Part shown: positions 1 through 6,783 of the stretch, piece by piece
Layout: the number at the start of each line of letters is the position of its first letter
Position numbering within the stretch: the stretch's first letter is position 1
NCBI GenBank assembly: GCA_027046415.1
Contig: JALTYW010000199.1
Coordinates: 1 to 9,968, forward strand
DNA: 9,968 nucleotides
DNA from: Sulfurovum sp.
GTDB taxonomy: Bacteria > Campylobacterota > Campylobacteria > Campylobacterales > Sulfurovaceae
Direction: 5' to 3'
Notes under the pieces: model-generated
What the model was told of the DNA's origin: nothing
Database searches by the model: none
What the model saw: only the letters and a program-made list of their open reading frames with translations
Program-made: the position numbers and the translations under genes

Positions 1-1
1 T

Positions 2-88
2 AGAGCACTCTACGAACTGAAAAAGCAGAACAAAGGATTCAAGCTCGAAGATCTGATCGATGCTGAATCGATCTGCAAAAACGTTTAA
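2..88 (+). CDS. C-terminal end of an unidentified upstream gene (5' end outside window)
   Basis: An open frame runs in from the left edge and stops at TAA 86-88. It encodes 28 residues that are rich in charged amino acids, beginning RALYELKKQNKGF and ending ESICKNV. I do not recognise the family from so short a tail. The stop lies only 6 nt before the start of the dihydrouridine synthase gene and there is no room for a promoter between them, so the two genes are probably co-transcribed. That the frame is coding is inferred from this tight spacing and from codon choice like that of the neighbours. Confidence 0.6.
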   Translation, partial: RALYELKKQNKGFKLEDLIDAESICKNV

Positions 89-94
89 GCAGCA

Positions 95-1048
95 ATGACA
101 CAACTGGATTTTTCCAAACCTCTCTACGCACTGGCCCCGCTTGCGGGCTTTACCGACCTTCCTTTCCGTTCTGTTGTCAAGAAGTTCGGTGTCGACCTGA
201 CCGTCTCTGAGATGATCAGCTCCAACGCACTGGTGCACAACAGCAAAAAAACCTACAAAATGCTTGAAAAATCCCCTTCAGAAGACCCTTACAGCATACA
301 GATTGCAGGAAGTGACCTTGGGGTCATCCGCAAAGCGGTGGAGATTATCAATGAAAAAGAAGGGATCACTGCCATAGACCTTAACTGCGGCTGTCCTGCG
401 CCAAAGGTGGTCAACAACCTTCAGGGCAGCTCACTGCTGACCGATCTGCCGCAGATGGGTAGAGTGATCGAAACGATCAAAAAATACTCCAACAAGCCCT
501 ATACCAGTGTCAAGATGCGGCTTGGATTCAACGAAAAGAACCATGTCGAGATCGCGAAGATTGCAGAGGCAAGCGGTGCGGACTACATTGCAGTGCATGG
601 ACGCACACGGGCAGGACGCTACAAGGCGGCAGTAGATTATGATGCGATTGCCCAGATCAAAGCGGCAGTCTCCATCCCAGTTATCGCAAACGGTGACATT
701 GACTCTCCGCAAAAGGCAAGATGGGTGTTGGAATATACCGGTGCAGACGGTGTGATGATAGGACGTGCAGCGGTAGGGAAACCGTGGATATTTCAACAGA
801 TCAAAGAGGGGATGGATGAGGTCAGCGGTGCGCTCATCAAGGCGGTTGTCCTTGAGCACTTCGACCAGATGGTTGCCTACTATGACAAGTATGGTGCAAT
901 CATGTTTAGAAAAAACCTGCACGCCTACTCAAAAGCGGGCTATCAGGGCGCATCGGCATTTAGAGATACCATCAACCGCCTCGAGGATCCTGTGCAGATG
1001 CGTGAGGTGATTGAAAGCTTCTTTTCTCAGGAGCTGCTGCACCATTGA
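95..1048 (+). CDS. dusB: tRNA-dihydrouridine synthase, DusB type
   Basis: This 317-residue protein is a full-length FMN-dependent TIM-barrel enzyme that reduces specific uridines in the tRNA D-loop to dihydrouridine. Visible family marks, in order, are: LAPLAGFTDLPFR near residues 13-25 (flavin and N-terminal barrel signature); SEMISSNAL at 38-46; NCGCPAPKVV at 97-106 with the catalytic cysteine at Cys100; VKMRLG at 139-144 with the flavin-contacting lysine; VHGRTRAGRY at 167-176; ANGDI at 198-202; and GADGVMIGRAAVGKPWIF at 216-233, the FMN phosphate-binding segment. About 85 C-terminal residues form the helical tRNA-binding domain. Length and motifs fit DusB better than DusA or DusC. ATG 95 follows the upstream stop by 6 nt and has only a weak ribosome binding site, which suggests translational coupling. 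No key residue is missing. Assignment to Dus is firm; the DusB subclass is an inference from motif style. Confidence 0.95.
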   Translation: MTQLDFSKPLYALAPLAGFTDLPFRSVVKKFGVDLTVSEMISSNALVHNSKKTYKMLEKSPSEDPYSIQIAGSDLGVIRKAVEIINEKEGITAIDLNCGCPAPKVVNNLQGSSLLTDLPQMGRVIETIKKYSNKPYTSVKMRLGFNEKNHVEIAKIAEASGADYIAVHGRTRAGRYKAAVDYDAIAQIKAAVSIPVIANGDIDSPQKARWVLEYTGADGVMIGRAAVGKPWIFQQIKEGMDEVSGALIKAVVLEHFDQMVAYYDKYGAIMFRKNLHAYSKAGYQGASAFRDTINRLEDPVQMREVIESFFSQELLHH

Positions 1049-1080
1049 TAGGGATCAAGGCAGCCTGCAAAAATTTTTAC

Positions 1081-1086
1081 TATAAT
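1081..1086 (+). promoter_or_regulatory. Candidate sigma-70 -10 box for the small membrane protein gene
   Basis: A perfect TATAAT is preceded by a T-rich stretch (AAATTTTTAC at 1071-1080). This is the arrangement usual in Campylobacterota promoters, where a -35 box is poorly conserved. A transcript starting about 7 nt downstream would have a leader of roughly 20 nt carrying the AGGA ribosome binding site at 1101-1104. This supports ATG 1111 as the start codon. Confidence 0.6.
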
Positions 1087-1110
1087 CCCATCCAAAAAAC
1101 AGGACACACT

Positions 1111-1533
1111 ATGACCTTTGTGATCATCAAGACCATTCACCTCTTTGCTGCCTTTATCTACGGCGGATTTCTGATTACCGACAACCTCTTCTTAACCAAA
1201 ATAAAACGTACATTCAATGATGAAGAACACGCAAAGATCAGAGAGTCGTTCATGAAGTATGTCAGAAAGGTGGTACCGCCCAGTCTTCTGGTTGCCGTAG
1301 CGACAGGACTCTATCTGATCTCACAGGTGTATGGTCCTATCTCAAAAGACGGACTGACATGGTTTCAAACCCTTCTTGGGTTGAAAGCTTTTCTGGGTAT
1401 CTGGCTGGGGCTTAGAGGCGGACTGCAGGTTTACTTTGGCATACAGCCGTTTGTATTTAAAAGTCATGTGTTGCCTTTTGCTTTTGTACTTACGATCATC
1501 TTCCTTTCACAGTTTATGTATCTGCCTGTCTGA
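1111..1533 (+). CDS. Small four-helix integral membrane protein, HemJ/CopD-like topology
   Basis: The 140-residue protein is predicted to span the membrane four times, at about residues 3-25, 54-73, 85-105 and 118-137, with a charged loop (KIKRTFNDEEHAKIRE) between helices 1 and 2. ATG 1111 was chosen over an in-frame TTG at 1045. It has AGGA 6 nt upstream and a TATAAT box just before, whereas the longer version would overlap the dus gene and add a non-hydrophobic tail. Helix 1 starts with a histidine (His10, TIHLFAAFIYGG) and helix 3 contains a lysine (Lys92, LLGLKAFLG). This layout is reminiscent of HemJ, CopD and DUF2269-like membrane proteins, which place a histidine in helix 1. The similarity is only in pattern; I cannot assign haem, copper or another ligand. 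The TGA stop abuts the stop of the convergent rhodanese gene. Confidence 0.75.
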   Translation: MTFVIIKTIHLFAAFIYGGFLITDNLFLTKIKRTFNDEEHAKIRESFMKYVRKVVPPSLLVAVATGLYLISQVYGPISKDGLTWFQTLLGLKAFLGIWLGLRGGLQVYFGIQPFVFKSHVLPFAFVLTIIFLSQFMYLPV

Positions 1534-2202
1534 TCAGTCACGGGTGGAGGTCATCCCCGCACCCAGCCAATCCTGCATGCCACCACGGTACCATTTGAGT
1601 TTTTCTGCCGGATAGCCAATCTCAAGCAGCGCATAGATCATACTTGGTGACTGGCTGCACCACGGTCCGTTGCAGAAGAGTACCAGTGTTTTGGCTTTGC
1701 TGAAATCATACTCTCCCTCTTTGTCCTTTGTGACACCAAGGTGTTTCAGTGCATATTCAAAGTGAAATTCGTAGTTGTCACGATATTTGAAGTATCGAAA
1801 CGGCATATTGATTGCACCGGGAATGGTACGGTACTCATACCACTCTTCATTGCGGCTGTCGATAAGCAGGAGGTTTGGATTGGTCTGCATCTCCTTGAGT
1901 GTGGCAAGCACTTCAAGCTCTCCGTAGGTCTCAAGATCTTCATCAAGATGCATAGGCAGCAGTTTGCCTTTGGTATGTACATAGGTTGACTTGCATGCCT
2001 CCGGTACCTCTTTGCTGGCGTAGTTCCCCGTCCAGAGCATATGGTTGTTGATAGGGATTTTTTGGCAAATTTCGGGAATGATCCGTTTGACGGTATAGGT
2101 TTTTCCGTTGCTTTTTACTGTGACACCGTCGCGTTCAAAACTGCCGGCATCAAGCAAAGAAAGCAGAGAGAAAAAGAAAAGTGTTAAGAGTAATGGTCGC
2201 AT
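1534..2202 (-). CDS. Secreted single-domain rhodanese-like sulfurtransferase
   Basis: The 222-residue protein starts with a signal peptide (MRPLLLTLFFFSLLSLLDAG, residues 1-20) and should act in the periplasm. A preceding region of about 75 residues (21-95) has two cysteines (Cys46, Cys70) and no recognised domain. The rhodanese fold spans about residues 95-217: LLIDSR at 112-117, IPGAINMP at 127-134, the active-site loop CNGPWCS at 177-183 with catalytic Cys177, and WYRGGMQDW at 204-212. Proteins of this type bind sulfur as a persulfide on the loop cysteine; the physiological donor and acceptor are unknown. An in-frame extension reaches TTG 2310, but ATG 2202 has AAGGG 5 nt upstream and opens directly into the signal peptide. 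The extension is CA-rich, and its other ATG (2223) has no ribosome binding site. The second loop cysteine (Cys182) is unusual for a classical thiosulfate sulfurtransferase. Confidence 0.88.
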   Translation of the reverse strand: MRPLLLTLFFFSLLSLLDAGSFERDGVTVKSNGKTYTVKRIIPEICQKIPINNHMLWTGNYASKEVPEACKSTYVHTKGKLLPMHLDEDLETYGELEVLATLKEMQTNPNLLLIDSRNEEWYEYRTIPGAINMPFRYFKYRDNYEFHFEYALKHLGVTKDKEGEYDFSKAKTLVLFCNGPWCSQSPSMIYALLEIGYPAEKLKWYRGGMQDWLGAGMTSTRD

Positions 2203-2207
2203 GGAAA

Positions 2208-2212
2208 CCCTT
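2208..2212 (-). promoter_or_regulatory. Ribosome binding site that decides the rhodanese start
   Basis: Read on the minus strand the sequence is AAAAAAGGGTTTCCATG, giving AAGGG 5 nt before ATG 2202. The upstream in-frame candidates, ATG 2223 and TTG 2310, lack any purine-rich site at the right distance. The shorter protein with an intact signal peptide is therefore preferred. Confidence 0.6.
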
Positions 2213-2289
2213 TTTTGTTTCATGCTACCATGAGGGGTGTGTAGTGTGTGTGTATTTTGTGTTTGATATGGTTTTAATTTTAGCCGGTG

Positions 2290-2295
2290 TATAAT
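2290..2295 (+). promoter_or_regulatory. Candidate -10 box for the hybrid histidine kinase transcript
   Basis: A perfect TATAAT sits downstream of an AT-rich stretch (GGTTTTAATTTTAG, 2270-2283). A TTGATA at 2263-2268 is 21 nt away, too far for a standard -35 box, but Campylobacterota promoters often lack one. Transcription starting near 2302 would give a leader of about 180 nt before the kinase ATG. No comparably good -10 box is seen on the minus strand for the rhodanese gene. Confidence 0.5.
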
Positions 2296-2301
2296 GGAGA
2301 C

Positions 2302-2481
2302 GAGTATCAATGTTAAAAGCTAAACTTGTTGTGAAGCAAGGACAGAAAGTCATGGGTCTTTCTCTGTGAAAGATCGCCAGACCGCACATGGAAGTGTACT
2401 CCTTCCTTTGTTCTCTACAGTGAACATATTCTGCTGCTCTTTTCTCTCTTTGTATGATGGCAAGTTATAAGGAGCAGGATC
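2302..2481 (+). promoter_or_regulatory. Structured 5' leader of the histidine kinase mRNA (candidate)
   Basis: This segment between the likely promoter and the kinase start holds several RNA-level features. A 19-codon frame (ATG 2310 to TGA 2367-2369) has no strong ribosome binding site. Hairpin A pairs AGAAAG 2344-2349 with CTTTCT 2358-2363. Hairpin B pairs GGTCTTTC 2355-2362 with GAAAGATC 2368-2375 (8 pairs, one G-U). A and B share bases and cannot form together. Hairpin C pairs GGAAG 2390-2394 with CTTCC 2402-2406 and is followed by TTTGTTCTCT, a weak terminator-like element. It does not match any riboswitch class I can recognise. The pairings are seen in the sequence; regulatory function is inference. 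Confidence 0.3.
2469..2474 (+). promoter_or_regulatory. Ribosome binding site of the histidine kinase gene
   Basis: A full AAGGAG lies 7 nt before ATG 2482 and 10 nt before the adjacent ATG 2485. The first ATG is preferred on spacing, though the choice changes the protein by only one residue. Confidence 0.7.
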
Positions 2482-5115
2482 ATGATGAGACTGATCAAAA
2501 AGCCATTTGTTCTGAATTTGCTGATTTTGGCTGTTATAATGCTCATGCTGTTCAGTATTGCCAGAACCTATCAAATCTATCATACATCCAGCTATCCGAA
2601 GTATCAACAGCATATCCCTTTGTTTCTTGAAAAAGTGTCGGTATTGCTGTATAGCATAGGAGAGGAGAGGGTCGACAGTACAGCTTATATCTCACAACAC
2701 AAAAAGCGCGATTTTGCTACTATGCAACGCTCCCGTACTCAAGTTGACCGCAATTTTCAGATACTGTTAAAGGTATCAGAAAATGACCCTTCATTTCAAT
2801 GGCCTATAGGACGTTTTAAACAAGCATACAGTGCATTACAGCAGACACGGCGAGTTATCGATGATCTTGGAAAAGATGCTATGGATATTCTTTTTCATCG
2901 ATACTACTCAACTGTTGCCAAGCCGATGATAGACATTTTTGATCTTTTGTCTCTTGCTGAAAAGGATGAGACGATGAAGTCCTATCTTACGGCATATTCA
3001 GATGTGATGCAGTTATGGGAAAACAGACTGCTTGAATATACGGGAATCTATCATCTGTTATTGCAGAAACGTCCTATGTATAAAGAGGAGAAAGATCTGT
3101 GGGAACGCCTTGCGGAGACAGATGCAATACCGGATTTTAAGTATATACCTGACGAAGCGTTTGCTGTTGACCTTAGGACATTCATTGATGATGAGTCTAG
3201 AAATCTGCTTATGGAAGCACGCAGGAGTATTGGACGTGGAGCACTTGACGGAGCGTACGGTATTACAACTGTTCAGTGGATTGGGAGGATGGAAAAAACG
3301 CTTGCGCATATTCAAAAAGCCTCAGAAATGATCCTCTCAAAGATAGCACAGGTACATAAGAGAAGAGAAAGTGGTTTTGACAATGCGTTGATACTTTACA
3401 GTATTGTATCGGTTATTTTGTTGTTTGTGTTTTGGGGACTGGTCAGATTGCGTATTGAAACAGGGAAGAAACACCGTCTTTCAGAAGATACACAACGTGA
3501 TATTGAACTTGTATTTGACAAAGAACAGCAAAAGAGGCTGAAGCGGCTGATAGAAAACGGAAATGTAAATCAGATTTACAAATTCTTGATACAGGCGATC
3601 AAAGATGCCAATCGTACCAAAGATCTTTTCCTTGCCGGTATGTCACATGAGATCCGTACGCCTCTTAATGGTATCTTGGGTTTCACACAGCTTTTGAAAG
3701 AGACAGAATTGAACGCAGAACAGCAGGAGTTCTTATCAGTTGTCGAGAAAAGTTCCGACCATCTGCTTCGCATTGTCAACGATATTCTCGATCTCTCCAA
3801 GATCAAAGCAGAAAAGATAGAACTTGAGACGATTACGTTCGATCCGCTTGAAGTTTTCGAAGCAGCTGTAGAGTCTTACAGCGGAAAGGCACAGAAAGAG
3901 AAGATTGAGTATGAGATATTTATAGACCCTGCGCTCCCTGTAGCGTTGCTTGCCGACCCTACCAAGATCTCCCAAATCATCGTCAATCTGGTAAGCAATG
4001 CGATCAAATTTACTCCTGAGCATGGTACGGTCAGTGTCGAGATCAAGAAGATATCTGAAAATGATGATATGTGCCAGATCTACTTTGCAGTTTCCGATAC
4101 AGGTATCGGTATTTCCAAAGAGCAGCGTGAAAGGATATTTGAAGCATTTGGGCAGGCAGATGTCAGTACCAGCCGAAAATATGGTGGTACCGGACTGGGA
4201 CTCTCCATCTCCGGCAGGCTTGTAGAACGTATGGGTGGAAAACTTGGTATCCGAAGCATTGTAGGAGAAGGATCGACATTCCATTTTACTTTGAATCTCA
4301 AAAAAGACAACACATTCCAAAAAGAGCGTCTGCCGATGAGATATGAAGAGGAGGTCGGTATTCTCGATCCGCATCTTGATCTTGAGTACTTCCCCAATAC
4401 GAATCTTGAAAAGTATCTTGCCTACACAGGAGCCCAGGTTACACACTTTACCGATCGAAGCTTTCTACAGGCAAAAGAGAACGGTACATTGCCAAAACTG
4501 GTGTTTATAGATCACAAATACCGTATGAGGGAGGGGGAACTTGTACAATTTCTCGATATTGACAGTCGTGTTGTGGTCATCAGTACAGGAGATCAGAAAC
4601 AGGAGCTTGCACGTCATGGAAGCAAGATAGAGAAAGTACTCTACAAACCTGTAACATTCAGTAAGGTGTTAAAGGCAATATTTGCACAAGAAGAGGAAAA
4701 AGCGACCCAAAAAGAGATACATTTTGAAGATATGCATATTTTGGTTGTCGAAGACAACATAATCAACCAGCGTCTGATTCAAAATGTACTTGAACGCATG
4801 GGAATCAAAGTGACACTGGTCAATAACGGACAAGAAGCAGTCAATAAACGCAAAGAAGGCAACAGCTTTGATATGATTTTCATGGATATTGAAATGCCGG
4901 TAATGGGTGGTATGGAGGCAACTGCACAGATCCTGGCATATGAAAGAGCCAACAATAGACCGCATATTCCTATTATCGCGCTGACAGCCAATGCTCTTGC
5001 CGGTGACAAGGCAAAATATACCGGAGCAGGCATGGATGCTTATCTTGCCAAGCCGATAGACCTGGCACTTTTAAGAGCGTTACTTGAGGATTTCTTTCCG
5101 CTAAAGGCAGTATGA
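2482..5115 (+). CDS. Hybrid sensor histidine kinase with periplasmic NIT-like sensor and two receiver domains
   Basis: This 877-residue membrane-bound kinase has a transmembrane helix at about residues 7-28, a largely helical periplasmic region at 29-300 and a second helix at 302-323. The periplasmic region resembles NIT (nitrate/nitrite sensing) domains, with SIGEERVDSTAYIS replacing the usual ERG motif region. I saw no HAMP or PAS domain. The kinase core follows: dimerisation/phosphoacceptor helix with SHEIRTPLNG and His389; N-box with Asn506; DTGIGI starting at Asp539; and GTGLG at 569-573. A first receiver-like domain (about 623-732) keeps an aspartate (Asp677, LVFIDHK) and KP (Lys722) but has a poor N-terminal acidic cluster. 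The second receiver (about 751-872) is canonical: Glu757-Asp758, phosphoacceptor Asp802 (FMDIEMPVMGG), Thr835 and Lys857. There is no HPt domain and no adjacent response regulator, so the downstream partner is elsewhere. Ligand specificity for nitrate or nitrite is not established by this resemblance. Confidence 0.93.
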   Translation: MMRLIKKPFVLNLLILAVIMLMLFSIARTYQIYHTSSYPKYQQHIPLFLEKVSVLLYSIGEERVDSTAYISQHKKRDFATMQRSRTQVDRNFQILLKVSENDPSFQWPIGRFKQAYSALQQTRRVIDDLGKDAMDILFHRYYSTVAKPMIDIFDLLSLAEKDETMKSYLTAYSDVMQLWENRLLEYTGIYHLLLQKRPMYKEEKDLWERLAETDAIPDFKYIPDEAFAVDLRTFIDDESRNLLMEARRSIGRGALDGAYGITTVQWIGRMEKTLAHIQKASEMILSKIAQVHKRRESGFDNALILYSIVSVILLFVFWGLVRLRIETGKKHRLSEDTQRDIELVFDKEQQKRLKRLIENGNVNQIYKFLIQAIKDANRTKDLFLAGMSHEIRTPLNGILGFTQLLKETELNAEQQEFLSVVEKSSDHLLRIVNDILDLSKIKAEKIELETITFDPLEVFEAAVESYSGKAQKEKIEYEIFIDPALPVALLADPTKISQIIVNLVSNAIKFTPEHGTVSVEIKKISENDDMCQIYFAVSDTGIGISKEQRERIFEAFGQADVSTSRKYGGTGLGLSISGRLVERMGGKLGIRSIVGEGSTFHFTLNLKKDNTFQKERLPMRYEEEVGILDPHLDLEYFPNTNLEKYLAYTGAQVTHFTDRSFLQAKENGTLPKLVFIDHKYRMREGELVQFLDIDSRVVVISTGDQKQELARHGSKIEKVLYKPVTFSKVLKAIFAQEEEKATQKEIHFEDMHILVVEDNIINQRLIQNVLERMGIKVTLVNNGQEAVNKRKEGNSFDMIFMDIEMPVMGGMEATAQILAYERANNRPHIPIIALTANALAGDKAKYTGAGMDAYLAKPIDLALLRALLEDFFPLKAV

Positions 5116-5140
5116 TGCACTGAGTATTTTCGATTTGCTT

Positions 5141-6724
5141 CTATATGTCGTGTGCCACCTTGTAGGTCGGATCGTCCTCCTCATAGGTACAGAAAGGTCC
5201 GGCAATGGTCAGCATTTTTTTACAGTCCTCGGAGAGGTGGCGCAGAGTGAGCTTCTTACCTGCTTTACGGTACTTTTCGGTCAGTGCGTCGATCGCTTCG
5301 GCACCGGAACTGTCCATGACACGTGCATTTTTGAAGTCGATGACCACTTCGTCGGGATCTTCAGCAACATTGAACTGCTCGTTAAAGGAGGTGACAGAAC
5401 CAAAGAAGAGAGGACCGTCGAGTTCATAGATCTTTTTATTGCCCTCCATGTGGGTACGGCTGAAGATCCTGGCGTGTTTCCATGCAAAGACCAGTGCAGA
5501 GATGATGATACCGGCAATGACCGCTACAGCAAGGTCTGCAAAGATGGTGATGATGGTTACAACAATGAGTACGAAGGCATCGGATTTTGGCATATGCTTA
5601 AGACGCTTGACAGAAGAGAACTCAAACGTACCGATGCTCACCATGAACATGATTCCTACCAATACAGCGATGGGAATAGCAGAGATAACCTTGGAGAAGC
5701 TTACAACGAGGATAATGAGCAGTGTCGCAGCGGTAAATGAAGAGAGCCTGCCCAGACCACCTGATGTGAAGTTGATGACAGACTGTCCGATCATCGCACA
5801 TCCTGCCATGCCGCCAAAGAGCCCGGATGTGGCATTTCCGATACCCAGTGCGACACACTCTTTATTGCCTGAACCGCGTTTCCCACCCATCTCATCGAGC
5901 ACCGAAAGGGTCAGCAGGGATTCAATGAGCCCGACCAGTGCAACGATCACGGCAGTAGAGACGATGACTGTCAGTGACTCCCAACTTAGGAGCAGATGCC
6001 AGTCAGGAAGAACGAAGTGAGGGAAAGAGACGTGGGAGAGATCTGCCATGTCACCGACGGTTTTGGTGTCGATGTGCCCAAAGTAGACCACAAGGGTAAT
6101 GATCACAATGGCAACCAGCCCTGCAGGTACCGCTTTGGAGAGTTTGGGGAGGTACTGCATGGTTAGCATGGTAGCTGCGATGATGATGTACATCACATAG
6201 TTCTCACGCAGGCTTGCCTGCATGATCTCGATCCATGAGTGGTACTGCTCCATGTGCGCAGGGGCAAGGAACGGCAGCTGTGCCAGTGCAATGACGATGG
6301 CAAGACCGTTAACAAACCCAAAGAGGGCAGGCTGCGGTACCAGACGGATAAATTTACCCATTCTTAGCAGGCCAATCGCTATTTGTATTAACCCGGCAAG
6401 GATGGAGGTGATGAGTATGTAGTGCAGTACCATCATGGAAAGCGCTTCGGTATCGAGGTTGGGGTAGTGCTGTTTGACCCAGAGCCCGAGTGAAACGAAG
6501 ACCACTGCCACCGAACCGGTAGCCCCTGAAATCATCCCCGGTTTTCCGCCAAGTATGGAGGTGATCAGCCCGATGATAAAGGCAGCATAGAGCCCAACCA
6601 CCGGAGAGACCCCGGCAATGAACGAAAAGGCGATCGCTTCTGGCACAAGGGCAACAGCGACTAGTGCACCTGAGAGAATGTCGTTTTTGATGTTTTGTTT
6701 TGAATAGCGTTGAATGTCAACCAA
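5141..6724 (-). CDS. SulP family inorganic anion transporter with STAS domain
   Basis: The 527-residue protein is a SLC26/SulP-type secondary transporter of the inner membrane. The N-terminal half carries the family signature PEAIAFSFIAGVSPVVGLYAA at about 28-48, followed by QPALFGFVNG at 131-140. A conserved acidic position occurs in LIESLLTLSV (Glu268), and GGMAGCAMIGQSVIN lies at 304-318. About ten or more hydrophobic helices run to residue 415. The cytoplasmic STAS domain spans about 432-515, with VIDFKNARVMDSSG and the Asp-Ser-Ser at 471-473, the site phosphorylated in related anti-sigma antagonists. Substrates in the family include sulfate, bicarbonate and dicarboxylates; the sequence alone does not choose among them. 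Translation starts at TTG 6724, supported by a strong ribosome binding site and by the lack of another start before the first helix. It lies 59 nt downstream of the epimerase on the same strand and may share its transcript or use its own promoter. Confidence 0.93.
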   Translation of the reverse strand: MVDIQRYSKQNIKNDILSGALVAVALVPEAIAFSFIAGVSPVVGLYAAFIIGLITSILGGKPGMISGATGSVAVVFVSLGLWVKQHYPNLDTEALSMMVLHYILITSILAGLIQIAIGLLRMGKFIRLVPQPALFGFVNGLAIVIALAQLPFLAPAHMEQYHSWIEIMQASLRENYVMYIIIAATMLTMQYLPKLSKAVPAGLVAIVIITLVVYFGHIDTKTVGDMADLSHVSFPHFVLPDWHLLLSWESLTVIVSTAVIVALVGLIESLLTLSVLDEMGGKRGSGNKECVALGIGNATSGLFGGMAGCAMIGQSVINFTSGGLGRLSSFTAATLLIILVVSFSKVISAIPIAVLVGIMFMVSIGTFEFSSVKRLKHMPKSDAFVLIVVTIITIFADLAVAVIAGIIISALVFAWKHARIFSRTHMEGNKKIYELDGPLFFGSVTSFNEQFNVAEDPDEVVIDFKNARVMDSSGAEAIDALTEKYRKAGKKLTLRHLSEDCKKMLTIAGPFCTYEEDDPTYKVAHDI

Positions 6725-6731
6725 ATCAAAG

Positions 6732-6738
6732 TCCTTCC
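6732..6738 (-). promoter_or_regulatory. Strong ribosome binding site that fixes a TTG start for SulP
   Basis: Minus-strand sequence reads GGAAGGA, then seven bases (CTTTGAT), then TTG. The near-ideal Shine-Dalgarno match and spacing make TTG 6724 the start. No in-frame ATG occurs until well inside the membrane domain. Confidence 0.8.
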
Positions 6739-6754
6739 GGTAAAAAATTTCGGC

Positions 6755-6760
6755 ATTCTA
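6755..6760 (-). promoter_or_regulatory. Possible -10 box (TAGAAT) for the SulP gene
   Basis: On the minus strand TAGAAT lies about 30 nt before the SulP start codon, within the 59-nt gap after the epimerase stop. A second AT-rich candidate, TATTAT, lies just upstream at 6763-6768. No -35 box is evident. SulP may therefore be expressed independently of the epimerase, but a shared transcript is equally possible. Confidence 0.35.
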
Positions 6761-6783
6761 CCATAATAGTATGTGGTTGGAGA

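Noticed and set aside
431..922. 163-codon minus-strand frame opposite dusB
   Set aside because: It is a shadow of the conserved Dus coding sequence with no independent start signals.
1049..1080. Intrinsic terminator after dusB (GCAG/CTGC followed by T-rich sequence)
   Set aside because: The arms are separated by a single base, so a stable hairpin cannot form. The T-run is better explained as part of the next promoter.
1045..1110. N-terminal extension of the membrane protein from TTG 1045
   Set aside because: It would overlap the dus gene, lacks a ribosome binding site and adds a polar tail. A TATAAT box and AGGA site point to ATG 1111.
2203..2310. N-terminal extension of the rhodanese to TTG 2310 or ATG 2223
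   Set aside because: The extension is a CA-rich non-hydrophobic tail in front of a good signal peptide, and neither start has a ribosome binding site.
2302..2420. c-di-GMP-I (GEMM) or another known riboswitch in the kinase leader
   Set aside because: I looked for conserved core strings such as the GEMM GACGCAAAGCC region and found none. The leader was kept only as an unclassified structured candidate.
3736..4446. 236-codon minus-strand frame opposite the kinase
   Set aside because: It lies wholly antisense to the conserved kinase core, has no family resemblance and no ribosome binding site.
5135..5740. 201-codon plus-strand frame opposite the SulP STAS region
   Set aside because: It is antisense to a conserved domain, and its product has no recognisable motif.
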